In this document: piece by piece, positions 24,802-34,172 of the stretch
Position numbering within the stretch: the stretch's first letter is position 1
How the letters are laid out: every line of letters begins with the position of its first letter
Assembly: GCA_031272095.1 (NCBI GenBank)
Contig: JAISUM010000128.1
Span: 1 to 40,781, forward strand
DNA from: Candidatus Symbiothrix sp.
GTDB taxonomy: Bacteria > Bacteroidota > Bacteroidia > Bacteroidales > Azobacteroidaceae
Direction of reading: 5' to 3'
Length of the DNA: 40,781 bases
Position numbers and translations under genes: made by a program
The notes under the pieces: model-generated
The model's database searches: none
What the model was told of the DNA's origin: nothing
Seen by the model: only the letters and a program-made list of their open reading frames with translations

Positions 24802-27216
24802 ATGAAGAAAAACAACAGATACGCGACCACTACGCCCGCTACCGCCGGTACGGAGACAGCCAAGAAGGAGAAAGAAATAAATTTCCAATGGTTTTTGATG
24901 AACTTTTTCCTGCATTGGCAATGGTTTCTCTTGTCGGTAGCTGCGGCGCTCACTATCGGCTACTTACATCTGCGCTACGCCACTCCGGTGCATACCGTCA
25001 GATCGCAAATCATGATGCGCGACCGATCGCGAGGAGGTAGCACGGGCAACAGCGAAGCCGATGCTTTCGTGAGTATGGGCGTCTTGAGCAATAATATTAA
25101 CGTAGAAAACGAAATCAAACTCTTATTGTCCCGCAACCTGATCGAAACGGTGATCACCGAAAACAATATGTTTATCAAATATTGGGTCAAAGGACGATTC
25201 AAAGATACCGAGCTGTTTGGCAACAACAATCCGAAATTCTATCGTTCCAGTCCCGTCAAGGTCTATGTGGATCCGATCACGGCAAGCAATCTGGGCGCCG
25301 TCTTGGAGCTGAAATTTGAACAGGACGACAACGCCGCCTGCCGATTGACCGGACGCTACGGCTCGCTGACCTTTAACGAAACCATCAAGGAATTTCCGGC
25401 AGTACTGAAAACACCGGTAGGCGATGTGCTGATAGAAGGCGAATCGCGTTCCAAATTGTTGAAAGAATACCCGCTGACGGTAGAAGTGATCCGCCCGCTG
25501 TATGTCGCGTTAGGCTATAAAGGCAAATTCAACGCCGCGCTGGAAGAAGGCAAAACAACCGCCGTTGTGCTGTCCGTCAATGAAACCTTGCCCGCACGAG
25601 GCGTAACTTTCCTGAACGCGCTGATCGACGCCTACAACCGCGACGCCATGTCGGACAAAAACAAAGCGATGTCGAATGCCTCCAAATTCGTAGATACCCG
25701 TTTGAAAGACCTGAACCTGCAATTACAGGACGCAGAAGTCGATATCGAAGAATACCGCAAAGCGCGTAATCTGCCCAGCATCGGCTTGGAAACCGACTTT
25801 GTCGTTACCGAAGAACATAACTACGGACAGGCAATCGCCTCTATTATGACCGATTTCATGTTGCTCGATCATGTGGAAAACGAAGTCAAAAAAGAAGACA
25901 ACACCCTGTTGCTGCCGGCGTCGGTCAGTTTCGGCAACGTTACGCCCTTGCTGATCACAAAAATGGACGGCTACAATACAGCGGTCGCCGAGCGCACCAA
26001 ACTGTTGGAATACACCAACGAAACATCCAATACCGTACATGCCATCGACGACAGAATACAACTCTACCGCGAACAGATCAAAGCGGAACTTCACGCCACA
26101 CGCCTGCTGCTGAAATCACGACAGGAACGTTTGGAAAAATTGAACGAACAATACAAAGAACGGATGCTCAATGTCCCGCAATGGCAACGCGAATTGTCGG
26201 AGCTGGAACGAGCGCGCTCTACCAAAAACAGTTTGGTTGTCGAATTGTTGCGCCGCAAAGAATCTATCGACATGACTTTGGCGGTTACGACGCCGACGGC
26301 AAAGATCATCGATGCCCCGCTGACGTCGGGAACAATTTCGCCCAAACGGACTTTCACCTATATCATCTGCGCTCTGTTAGGCTTTATGTTCCCGTTCCTG
26401 GTGATCGGGCTGCGCGAATTGTTCAACTATAAGATTACGGACGAAGAAGAAGTGCGTCGCTATGTGCCGCTGCCGATCATCACCGTATTGCCTTGGACAA
26501 AAGAAAAAATGCCTTTCGTGGTGAGATCCAATTCAACAACGGCGATTGCGGAAAGTTTTCGCTTGATGCGAGCCAACCTGCAATTTATGCTGAACGAACA
26601 GCAAAAGAAAGTCATTATGATCACCTCTACCCTCTCGGGCGAAGGAAAAACTTTCTTGGCAATGAACTTGGCAATGGCTTTCTCGCTCAGATACAAGACT
26701 TTGCTGATCGGATTAGACATTCGCCGCCCGAAAATCACGTCGAATCTCGGCTTGCCCAAACAAAAAGGCTTGTTGGATTATTTGAACGGCGAAAACAAAG
26801 ATCTTGACTCGTTGATACATAAAAATATCAATGAAACAACTTTGGATGTATTGATATCCGGCGTTGTGCCGCCCAACCCCAACGAATTGTTGATGGAAAC
26901 CACCCTCGACCGCCTGTTTGTCGAGTTGCGCAAACGTTACGATTACATCATCGTGGACTCGTCGCCTATCGGTAGCGTTTCCGACGCATTTTTGCTCAAC
27001 CGTGTAACAGACGTTACGCTCTATGTGGTCAGAAAAGGCTTTACGCCCAAATCAGCCATCTATCTGTTGAACGAAATCAACGACGACAAACGCCTGAAAG
27101 AGGTCTATGTCGTCTTGAATGCCTTCGACGGCAAACGGGCAAGATACGGCTACGGTTATGGATATGGCTACGGTTACGGCTATGGTTACGGTTACGGAGA
27201 TAAAAAAGATAAATAG
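24802..27216 (+). CDS. wzc: Wzc-like chain-length regulator and BY-kinase with Tyr-Gly tail
   Basis: 804 residues. A first membrane helix near 35-55, a large periplasmic Wzz/GNVR region with coiled coil (to about 510), a second helix near 515-533 (FTYIICALLGFMFPFLVIGL), and a cytoplasmic bacterial tyrosine kinase: Walker A SGEGKT at 612-617, Walker A' GLDIRRP (Asp639), Walker B IIVD (Asp719). It ends in nine consecutive Tyr-Gly pairs at 782-799 followed by DKKDK, the likely autophosphorylation cluster. It controls EPS polymerisation and export with Wza. No partner phosphatase (Wzb or PHP type) is encoded in the window. Confidence 0.92.
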   Translation: MKKNNRYATTTPATAGTETAKKEKEINFQWFLMNFFLHWQWFLLSVAAALTIGYLHLRYATPVHTVRSQIMMRDRSRGGSTGNSEADAFVSMGVLSNNINVENEIKLLLSRNLIETVITENNMFIKYWVKGRFKDTELFGNNNPKFYRSSPVKVYVDPITASNLGAVLELKFEQDDNAACRLTGRYGSLTFNETIKEFPAVLKTPVGDVLIEGESRSKLLKEYPLTVEVIRPLYVALGYKGKFNAALEEGKTTAVVLSVNETLPARGVTFLNALIDAYNRDAMSDKNKAMSNASKFVDTRLKDLNLQLQDAEVDIEEYRKARNLPSIGLETDFVVTEEHNYGQAIASIMTDFMLLDHVENEVKKEDNTLLLPASVSFGNVTPLLITKMDGYNTAVAERTKLLEYTNETSNTVHAIDDRIQLYREQIKAELHATRLLLKSRQERLEKLNEQYKERMLNVPQWQRELSELERARSTKNSLVVELLRRKESIDMTLAVTTPTAKIIDAPLTSGTISPKRTFTYIICALLGFMFPFLVIGLRELFNYKITDEEEVRRYVPLPIITVLPWTKEKMPFVVRSNSTTAIAESFRLMRANLQFMLNEQQKKVIMITSTLSGEGKTFLAMNLAMAFSLRYKTLLIGLDIRRPKITSNLGLPKQKGLLDYLNGENKDLDSLIHKNINETTLDVLISGVVPPNPNELLMETTLDRLFVELRKRYDYIIVDSSPIGSVSDAFLLNRVTDVTLYVVRKGFTPKSAIYLLNEINDDKRLKEVYVVLNAFDGKRARYGYGYGYGYGYGYGYGYGDKKDK
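27145..27198 (+). repeat. Hexamer repeat encoding (Tyr-Gly)9
   Basis: Nine TAY-GGN units at the end of wzc. Codons vary (TAC and TAT; GGC, GGT and GGA mixed), so the DNA is an imperfect repeat while the peptide is perfect. Confidence 0.9.
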
Positions 27217-27245
27217 AATAATAATTATTAAAATAATAGTATCAC

Positions 27246-28688
27246 ATGAAAAAGAAATTTAGTTTTATTTGTGTAGTTGTTTTGGCAACGCTGTTCGGCT
27301 CGGCTTACGCACAGGAAGATTGTGTGAGTTTGGGACGTAACAATTGGTTTATTTCTTTGGGTGGCGGCGGTAGCTTGCTGATGGCAGAACAAGACCGCGA
27401 AGGCGATATTCCTAAAGAAATCAGATATACCGGTGAAATCAGCATCGGTAAGTGGTTCACTCCTTTCTTTGGTGCGCGAATTGCAGGTAATTACGGCGCA
27501 TTAAGAGGGTTTAATACCTATCCTGAATCGATAATGGATATGTGGCGCAAAGCGCATCCGGAACAGACAGCAGGAGTGGATTATCAGAAATGGCTCTTTG
27601 ACGGCACCGACAGAGGTAAATTCAAGCTCTTGCCCGGTCAGGACGACGTTGCGATTCCAAAAGGCGCTTGGACGGGCACCGAATGGGCGAGATGGCGCGA
27701 CTGGAAAGGTATGGCAACGATTGAAGATCTGCCCTACTATGCCGGTTATTCATCAAAAAACTATGGTCCCGGTTTTTGGCAGGATTTCAAATACGCATTT
27801 GGCACCATCGATTTGATGATGAATTTGAGCAACCTGTTTACCGGTTGCCAAAAGATGCACCGTTTCGACATTATGCCTTTCTTAGGCATCGGTATCGCCT
27901 ACGCCTTTGAAGGCAACGCCAACTATTCCAACCTGACTTACGTTTGGAAATTGGGCAGCCGTTTTGCTTACAACTTCACTCCGCATTGGGCACTCTATTT
28001 TGAACCGCAATTAGGCATTGTCGATGAAGAATTTGACGGTTTCTATAGTTTGGAAAGCCGTTCCGAAGAATTGGTTGCCCACGCAACCATCGGTATTCAA
28101 TACACTTTCAACCGCAAATATATCAGCTGCGGTGGTGGTGCAGGTTTGACTCCCGCAGAAAAAGAATATCTGATCAACAAGATCAACGAAAACAGAGCGC
28201 TTATCGACGAAAATCGTGATCTGATTGAAGGACAACAGACCATCCAAGAACGTCAGCAAGCCTTGTTGCGCGATTTGGATGACCGCGTTGACGACCACGA
28301 AAAGAGAATCAAGACGCTTGAAGATCAACCGAAATACAATGGTCCGAGAATTCCGGGCATTGAAGGCGATTATCTGCCCGAATTTGTTCGTTTCGATTTG
28401 GATTCTTATAAGATTCGCAAATCCGAACAGCCGAAAATCGACGAAGCTATTCGCTATCTGAACGAACATCCGAAGAGCAAGTTGTTAGTTGTCGGTTATG
28501 CCGACGTACAAACGGCTTATCCCGCCTACAACATGAAGTTGAGCGAAAAACGTGCGAAAGCAGTTGCCGCACAAATGGTAGCTCGCGGCATTTCGGCTAA
28601 TCGCTTAATTATCGAATGGAAAGGTGATACAGAGCAGCCTTACGAAGTCAATGAATGGAACCGTGTGGTAATATTTGTTGCCCGTTAA
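27246..28688 (+). CDS. OmpA-family outer-membrane protein
   Basis: 480 residues. Signal peptide ending SAYAQ; an N-terminal beta-barrel-like region (residues about 25-295, Gly/aromatic-rich, GVRIAGNYG-like strands and an FEPQLGIVDEEF strand); a coiled-coil linker at about 310-365 (ENRALIDENRDLIEGQQTIQER); and a C-terminal OmpA peptidoglycan-binding domain (VRFDLDSYKI, YADVQTAYPAYNMKLSEKRAKAV, about 375-480). It lies 29 nt after wzc. OmpA proteins are frequent in Bacteroidetes EPS loci; here it may hold the export channel to the wall. Confidence 0.85.
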   Translation: MKKKFSFICVVVLATLFGSAYAQEDCVSLGRNNWFISLGGGGSLLMAEQDREGDIPKEIRYTGEISIGKWFTPFFGARIAGNYGALRGFNTYPESIMDMWRKAHPEQTAGVDYQKWLFDGTDRGKFKLLPGQDDVAIPKGAWTGTEWARWRDWKGMATIEDLPYYAGYSSKNYGPGFWQDFKYAFGTIDLMMNLSNLFTGCQKMHRFDIMPFLGIGIAYAFEGNANYSNLTYVWKLGSRFAYNFTPHWALYFEPQLGIVDEEFDGFYSLESRSEELVAHATIGIQYTFNRKYISCGGGAGLTPAEKEYLINKINENRALIDENRDLIEGQQTIQERQQALLRDLDDRVDDHEKRIKTLEDQPKYNGPRIPGIEGDYLPEFVRFDLDSYKIRKSEQPKIDEAIRYLNEHPKSKLLVVGYADVQTAYPAYNMKLSEKRAKAVAAQMVARGISANRLIIEWKGDTEQPYEVNEWNRVVIFVAR

Positions 28689-28711
28689 TGCTCCACCTGT
28701 ATTAGTAATAT

Positions 28712-28765
28712 GCGATATTCGATTTGAACGAACACCGTTCTCAAATCGGATATCGCTTATTCCTT
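28712..28765 (+). terminator. Long hairpin between ompA-like gene and glycosyltransferases
   Basis: GCGATATTCGATTTGA at 28712-28727 pairs with TCAAATCGGATATCGC at 28741-28756 (16 bp, one T-G pair), with an inner GAAC/GTTC step, followed by TTATTCCTTTGT. It fits a terminator or a partial attenuator between the export genes and the sugar-transfer genes. Confidence 0.6.
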
Positions 28766-28783
28766 TGTAGCGACTTACTCGAT

Positions 28784-29857
28784 ATGAAAAAGAAAGAATT
28801 ATTGGTAGTCATGCTCTACAGCAACGGCGGCTGTTTTCAATATGCCAAAGAACTGTTAGAACGCATGGATATGGATATGAGCCTCTACGTCAACTCGTAT
28901 CAGCCGGAAAAAAATGCCTTGCGCAACTGCAAGCCGCTGAAAACTTATGGTTTCGGTTTGCCTGCACGTCTGTTGTCGCTGGGGCGGTTTTTGTGTCATA
29001 TCCTGATTGCCAATCTTCGCGGACGCTACAGCGGGCTGTTGCTGTTCGGTCCCTCGCCTTGGGACGGATTCGTCGCCAAAGCTTTCTCTTTTTCAAAAAA
29101 GCCTGTTTTTTATGTCGTTCACGATGGCGAAATGCACAGCGGAGAAAAACATCCGCGCACACAAAGCCGCCTGTTGAGCGCTATGCAGCACGCCACGCAC
29201 CTGATTTTTTTAAGTCGTCATGTGCAACAGCAAGTCAAAAAAGTCTATGGCATCGACAAACCCTCCCTGATTTTGCCGCACGGATTGATTGCCTACGGAT
29301 CCACTCCGTCGCAGCCCCGACCGGCAAAAAAACAAGCGATACTATTATTTATGGGGCGTTTGTCGCATTACAAAGGCATTGATTTACTGCTGCAAGCGAT
29401 GGAAAAAGTAGATACTGCCGCCTATCAAAAATTGATTATTGCCGGTGCACCGGTCGATCATTTTGAAGTGTCGTGCAGTCATCCGAAAATCGAACTGCGT
29501 CTGGGCTGGCTGACAGAAAACGAGATGCAAGAACTCTTGCAGGAAGCCGACATCATGCTGTTCCCCTATTTGGAAGCCTCACAATCGGGCGCGGCAACAT
29601 TAGCTATCAATTACCTGCTGCCGTCGGTCGTAACGCGAGTCGGCGCTTTTGAAGAGCAGATGCGCGATGCGGCGCTGTTCTGTTCGCCCGAAACGAATGA
29701 CCTGGCTGAAAAAATCCAAACACTGTGTAGCGATGCGGCGCTGTATCAAACACTGTCGCAAAGACTTGTCGCCTTGCGCAAAGACTACTCTTGGGAACAT
29801 TTGGCGCAATCGTTGAAAACTTTTCTCGAACAACAACTAAATCCGACTGCCGCATGA
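28784..29857 (+). CDS. Glycosyltransferase, GT4-like (GT-B fold)
   Basis: 357 residues; ATG 28784 is chosen because MKKKELLVVMLYSNGGCFQY is a typical opening, while the upstream ATG would lie inside the terminator hairpin. The C-terminal half has the GT4 signature: LLFMGRLSHYKGIDLLLQAM, then EADIMLFPYLEASQSGAATLAI, with the Glu of the EASQSG motif binding the sugar nucleotide. No membrane helix. It is the first sugar-transfer gene of the second part of the EPS operon. Donor and acceptor cannot be predicted. Confidence 0.85.
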   Translation: MKKKELLVVMLYSNGGCFQYAKELLERMDMDMSLYVNSYQPEKNALRNCKPLKTYGFGLPARLLSLGRFLCHILIANLRGRYSGLLLFGPSPWDGFVAKAFSFSKKPVFYVVHDGEMHSGEKHPRTQSRLLSAMQHATHLIFLSRHVQQQVKKVYGIDKPSLILPHGLIAYGSTPSQPRPAKKQAILLFMGRLSHYKGIDLLLQAMEKVDTAAYQKLIIAGAPVDHFEVSCSHPKIELRLGWLTENEMQELLQEADIMLFPYLEASQSGAATLAINYLLPSVVTRVGAFEEQMRDAALFCSPETNDLAEKIQTLCSDAALYQTLSQRLVALRKDYSWEHLAQSLKTFLEQQLNPTAA

Positions 29858-31005
29858 CAGCTACACGACGCAAAACGATACTTTTTATGATCGATTCGCT
29901 CAACGGCGGCGGTGCGGAACGGGTATTGATCCATATTTTACGCGATTTAGACCGGAAACGTTTCGCTGTTTCGCTGTTTGCAGTGATCAAGGAAGGCGTC
30001 TATCTCAAAGACGTGCCGAAAGACGTGCCGATACAGGCAATTTTCAAATCTACGGCAGATTTTCGCCATCCGTTGTCGATAGCGCTCTATCGGCTCTATC
30101 GCAGAACGACACTCGAACTATTCAAGATTTTTCCGTCCCTATTAGCTCGAATGTCCGGTATTCGGCAATCGTATGACGTCGGCGTCAGCTTTTGCGAAGG
30201 ACACAATACGCCACTTTTAGCGTTGAAATCGGCAAAATTCGGCAAAACATTGGCGTGGATACATATTGATTTGCGCCATCACCAAGCAATGATCCGAAAA
30301 CAGGCATTGCGACGTTATGCCCGCCATTTCGACAAGATACATTTCGTTTCGGAAGGCGCCAAAGCCGGTTTTTTAGAGCTTTTTCCCGAATTTAGCCGAC
30401 AAACCAATTTAGACGTCGTCTTGAATCCTATCGACCGCCAATCCATTTTGGAGGCAGGAAAAGAGCCGATAGCCGCCCGCCAAAAACCGATGGTGCTGGC
30501 GATCGGTCGCCTGATGCATCAGAAACGTTTCGACAAACTGCTGAACGTCCATAAACGCCTGATAGACAAGGGTATCGAACACGAAGTCTGGATTTTAGGC
30601 GAAGGAGGCGACCGCAAGGCATTGGAAGCCCAAATCGACCGACTGGGGATCGGAAAGACCTGCTTTCTGCCCGGCTTTGTCAATCCCTATCCCTATTTGT
30701 GCGCCGCCGACGTGTTTGTGATGACCTCCGATTACGAAGGATTACCGGTCGTCATTTGCGAGGCAATGGTGATGGCAAAACCGATTGTCGCAACGGCAGT
30801 TACCGGACCTTCCGAACTCTTGGAAAACGGCAAATACGGCGTCTTGACCGAAAACGCCGAAGCCGCCATCGAGACAGCCTTGCAAACGATGTTGGAACAA
30901 CCCAAACTGCGAGAAAGCTATTCCCGCAAACTGCGAGAAAATCGTGAAAATTTTATTTTTCCGACGAATGTAAAAGATATAGAAGAACGATTGATGGCGC
31001 TATGA
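29854..31005 (+). CDS. Glycosyltransferase family 4
   Basis: 383 residues; start at ATG 29854, overlapping the previous stop by 4 nt (ATGA). N-terminal DSLNGGGAERVLIHILRDL is the GT4 acceptor-side signature. C-terminal: AIGRLMHQKRFDKLL, then TSDYEGLPVVICEAMVMAKPIVAT with the catalytic-site Glu pair (ExGLPxxxxE). Similar to enzymes adding N-acetylhexosamines or galactose to EPS and LPS repeats, but the sugar is not predictable. Confidence 0.9.
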   Translation: MTATRRKTILFMIDSLNGGGAERVLIHILRDLDRKRFAVSLFAVIKEGVYLKDVPKDVPIQAIFKSTADFRHPLSIALYRLYRRTTLELFKIFPSLLARMSGIRQSYDVGVSFCEGHNTPLLALKSAKFGKTLAWIHIDLRHHQAMIRKQALRRYARHFDKIHFVSEGAKAGFLELFPEFSRQTNLDVVLNPIDRQSILEAGKEPIAARQKPMVLAIGRLMHQKRFDKLLNVHKRLIDKGIEHEVWILGEGGDRKALEAQIDRLGIGKTCFLPGFVNPYPYLCAADVFVMTSDYEGLPVVICEAMVMAKPIVATAVTGPSELLENGKYGVLTENAEAAIETALQTMLEQPKLRESYSRKLRENRENFIFPTNVKDIEERLMAL

Positions 31006-32084
31006 TATACTTGAATATTTTCTTGATTTGTGCGGTGTTGGTGTTTTTGGAAAACGTCAAAGGCACCTCTACGATGCTCCGACTCCTGCAAAATCTGTTG
31101 GTGATTTTCCTGATGCTGTTCGTCGGTTTTCGTTTGGTAGGACCCGACTACTGGACTTATCGCGATATGTATAAAACGGTACGCATCGGAAACGCCGCCT
31201 CGTTGGAATCCATCATTGAGCCGTTTTTCATCTACCTGATGAAGTTTTTCACATGGATGAACGCCGACGTCAGTTATTACACCTTCTTTGTAGCCGCCTG
31301 TTCGATAGGCATCAAGGTACGCATCATCCGCGAATATTCACCCTATTTCTATCTGTCGATCCTGTTAGCTTTGATGAACTATATTTTTGCCGATATGGGG
31401 CAGATGCGTTTTATGCTGGCTATTTCCACCACTTGGCTGTCCATTCCCTATTACGAAAACAAACAATGGTGGAAATTCTATTTGGTGATCGCCATTGCCG
31501 CATCCATGCATACCTCGGCGTGGATCTTCGGCGTGGTCTTTTTTATTGATCGATTCAATTTTAAGTTTGCCACGATGCTGACCGTTTGGATCTGCTGTTA
31601 CGGAGCCAGTTACATCGCCGACAATACAATCGTGGGCAGTATCATCGACGACTATGCCAAAGATACGATGATCGATACCAAATTCGATATTTATTCCACC
31701 GGCGCTCGGCAATATATCGGACGTGTGGGCTACGGTATGATAGGGACAGCATTGAAAGTCTTTAACCTCTATCTTTTGTCGGCGTCCACGATGACCGATC
31801 GGCGTATGCACACCTTTTTCTATAACAGCTATTTCATAGGCGGCTGTCTGTTTTTCTTCTTCGGATTCAACGAAATCATGTCATTGCGTTTGAGTATGTA
31901 TTTCTTCGCAATGGAAGTACTGTTTATCCCCATCATCCTCTATTATATCAAAGACAAAATGACATTTTGGATCCTGCTCTTCGTTTTTGTACTCAAATCG
32001 TGGTGGCAATTAGACCAAATCATCTATGTAAAAATCAGTAGTATGTGGTTGCCCTACAGCAACTATTTGGAACGGTTTATCTAA
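31002..32084 (+). CDS. EpsG-family membrane protein, probable EPS polymerase
   Basis: 360 residues with about nine or ten predicted membrane helices. It matches the EpsG layout (FVGFRLVGPDYWTYRDMY near residue 50, the conserved G-DY--Y motif, and later FADMGQMRFMLAI). EpsG proteins take the place of Wzy polymerases in several EPS loci. Start overlaps the previous stop by 4 nt. I found no separate Wzy or Wzx gene in the window. Confidence 0.82.
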   Translation: MIYLNIFLICAVLVFLENVKGTSTMLRLLQNLLVIFLMLFVGFRLVGPDYWTYRDMYKTVRIGNAASLESIIEPFFIYLMKFFTWMNADVSYYTFFVAACSIGIKVRIIREYSPYFYLSILLALMNYIFADMGQMRFMLAISTTWLSIPYYENKQWWKFYLVIAIAASMHTSAWIFGVVFFIDRFNFKFATMLTVWICCYGASYIADNTIVGSIIDDYAKDTMIDTKFDIYSTGARQYIGRVGYGMIGTALKVFNLYLLSASTMTDRRMHTFFYNSYFIGGCLFFFFGFNEIMSLRLSMYFFAMEVLFIPIILYYIKDKMTFWILLFVFVLKSWWQLDQIIYVKISSMWLPYSNYLERFI

Positions 32085-32090
32085 TCAGAA

Positions 32091-33062
32091 ATGGAAAAAG
32101 TCAGCGTGATCATACCGATATATAATGTTGAAAATCTGATCGACAGATGTCTGCAATCAGTGGTACGACAAACATATACCGATTTGGAAATCATCGCTGT
32201 CAATGACGGATCGACCGATAATTCTCCGAATGTCATCGCCCAATATGCAAAAACAGACGCCCGAATTGTGCGCGTCGATAAGCCCAACGGCGGTTTGTCG
32301 GATGCGCGAAACGCAGGTATGGACGTCGCTACCGGACAATATTTGTGTTTTTTGGACGGCGATGACTGGTGGGAAAGCGATTTTGTAGAAACGATGCTTC
32401 GGCATTTGCAGCAGACCGACGCCGATTTGGTGTGTTGCAATTATGTCTATGTCTGGGATGACGGAAAGCGCATCGAAAAGCGCTTTTTGTCGGGATTGCC
32501 CGACGTCTTGCCCCCAAAAGAAGCCCTTGCCGCCTATCTGAAACAACAGATATTAGCCAGCGTGTGCATCAAAATATTCAAACGTGAGATCTGTGAACAG
32601 TATCAGCTGCGTTTCCCGAAAGGCGCGTTGTGGGAAGATTTGCCGTTCACGATGTCCTATCTTTTGCATAGTGGAAGCGTCGGTGTGATCGACCGCTGTC
32701 TGTACAATTATTATCAAAACCGAACGTCGATTTCGCGTGCTACCGATTCGTTGAATGTGCTGCAATGGATGCAGTCTGCCCTACAATGCGTCGAAATGAA
32801 CGAAATCGCCCACCCCCAAGAGTTCCGCGACGAAAACCGCTGTTTCATCACCAAAGCTTTTATCGGGCTGTTGGTACATTCGTTCAAAAGTCGCAGCCAA
32901 ACAACAAGGGAAACCCTGCGCCAAGAAATGTACCGTTATGAAAAACGCATCTCCCTTCGGTTGCTTTCGCGACAAGAACAGCTGCTTATCATCTTATACA
33001 GAGTGAATTACGTGCTCGCTCGCCAAGTGTTTTTACAAGTCTATAAAAAACTACAATCATAA
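32091..33062 (+). CDS. Glycosyltransferase family 2
   Basis: 323 residues, GT-A fold. VSVIIPIYNVENLIDRCLQS at the N-terminus, AVNDGSTDNSP nucleotide-binding motif, GGLSDARNAGMD, and FLDGDDWWESDFVE holding the DxD metal site. C-terminal helical region with basic residues. Six nt after the EpsG gene. Cytosolic face, likely adds one sugar of the repeat unit. Confidence 0.93.
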   Translation: MEKVSVIIPIYNVENLIDRCLQSVVRQTYTDLEIIAVNDGSTDNSPNVIAQYAKTDARIVRVDKPNGGLSDARNAGMDVATGQYLCFLDGDDWWESDFVETMLRHLQQTDADLVCCNYVYVWDDGKRIEKRFLSGLPDVLPPKEALAAYLKQQILASVCIKIFKREICEQYQLRFPKGALWEDLPFTMSYLLHSGSVGVIDRCLYNYYQNRTSISRATDSLNVLQWMQSALQCVEMNEIAHPQEFRDENRCFITKAFIGLLVHSFKSRSQTTRETLRQEMYRYEKRISLRLLSRQEQLLIILYRVNYVLARQVFLQVYKKLQS

Positions 33063-34168
33063 TGCAGACCATTGTTGTATCGGGAATCAATCTGTTTATG
33101 GGCGGAACGCTGAAAGTGATGCAAGACTGTATCGCCGCATTGTCCGCCTACGCCCGCCAACACAATTTCCGCATCATCGCTTTGGTGTATGACGAAAAAC
33201 TTTATACACCTTACGATAATGTGCAGTATATTTCATTCCCGCTTTCGCGCAAATCCTATTTTCACCGCTTGTATTACGAATACATCGGCTTCCGAAAACT
33301 GTCGCGGCAGTGGCAGCCCGAATTGTGGCTCTCGCTGCACGACACTACGCCAAACGTAATTGCCAAGCACAGAGCTGTTTACTGCCATAATCCCTTCCCG
33401 TTTTATCGCGCCGGATGGAAAGATTTGCTGTTGCAGCCGAACATCTGGTTGCTCAGCCTGCTGACGCGGCACATCATTTACAAAACCAACATCCGGAAAA
33501 ACGATTATGTCATCGTGCAACAGGAATGGATTCGCGACGCCTTCCGACGGATGTTCGGCGTCAAAAATATTGTAGTCGCCCCGCCTCATCAGCCGAAGAA
33601 AACAACATCTACGCCAACGCCACTCGCAAAAAAACGCTCCGGCGACAAAACCGTTTTTCTGTATCCGGCAGGTCCTGTCGTGCATAAAAATTTTGAAACA
33701 CTTTGTCGGGCTGTGGCTTTGTTGGAAACGCAAGGCGTTGATAACATTGAAGTTACGATCACTGTTTCGGGAGAGGAAAATAAATATACCCGCCAACTGC
33801 ATCGGAAATTCGGCGCTTTACGTTCGCTGCATTTTTCCGGCTTTTTGACTCGTGCGGAAATGGATCGGCTCTATCAGACCGCCGATTGTTTGGTGTTTCC
33901 GTCTCATGTCGAAACGTGGGGCTTGCCCATCACAGAAGCAAAAGAACACGGTTTGCCGATCTTGATTTCCGATTTGCCCTACGCCCGTGAATCTGTCGGC
34001 GCCTACGAAACGGTATCGTTTTTCAAACCGACGGACACCGTCGCTTTAGCACAAAAAATGCGTGCCTTTGCCGAAGGAAAACTTGTCTATGACGGCAATA
34101 CGGAAACCGTTCATCATGAGCCGATTGTGTATCATTGGGAAGAATTGTTCAACCTGTTATTACGATAA
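33062..34168 (+). CDS. Glycosyltransferase family 4 (GT-B)
   Basis: 368 residues. Starts at the last base of the previous stop codon (TAATG). N-terminal GINLFMGGTLKVMQDC, middle LSLHDTTPNV, C-terminal FLYPAGPVVHKNFETLCRAV and VFPSHVETWGLPITEAKEHGLPILISDLPYARE, the GT4 donor-site motif with Glu. It resembles mannosyl- or rhamnosyltransferases with the WGLPITEAK motif, but specificity is not claimed. Confidence 0.9.
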   Translation: MQTIVVSGINLFMGGTLKVMQDCIAALSAYARQHNFRIIALVYDEKLYTPYDNVQYISFPLSRKSYFHRLYYEYIGFRKLSRQWQPELWLSLHDTTPNVIAKHRAVYCHNPFPFYRAGWKDLLLQPNIWLLSLLTRHIIYKTNIRKNDYVIVQQEWIRDAFRRMFGVKNIVVAPPHQPKKTTSTPTPLAKKRSGDKTVFLYPAGPVVHKNFETLCRAVALLETQGVDNIEVTITVSGEENKYTRQLHRKFGALRSLHFSGFLTRAEMDRLYQTADCLVFPSHVETWGLPITEAKEHGLPILISDLPYARESVGAYETVSFFKPTDTVALAQKMRAFAEGKLVYDGNTETVHHEPIVYHWEELFNLLLR

Positions 34169-34172
34169 ATCT

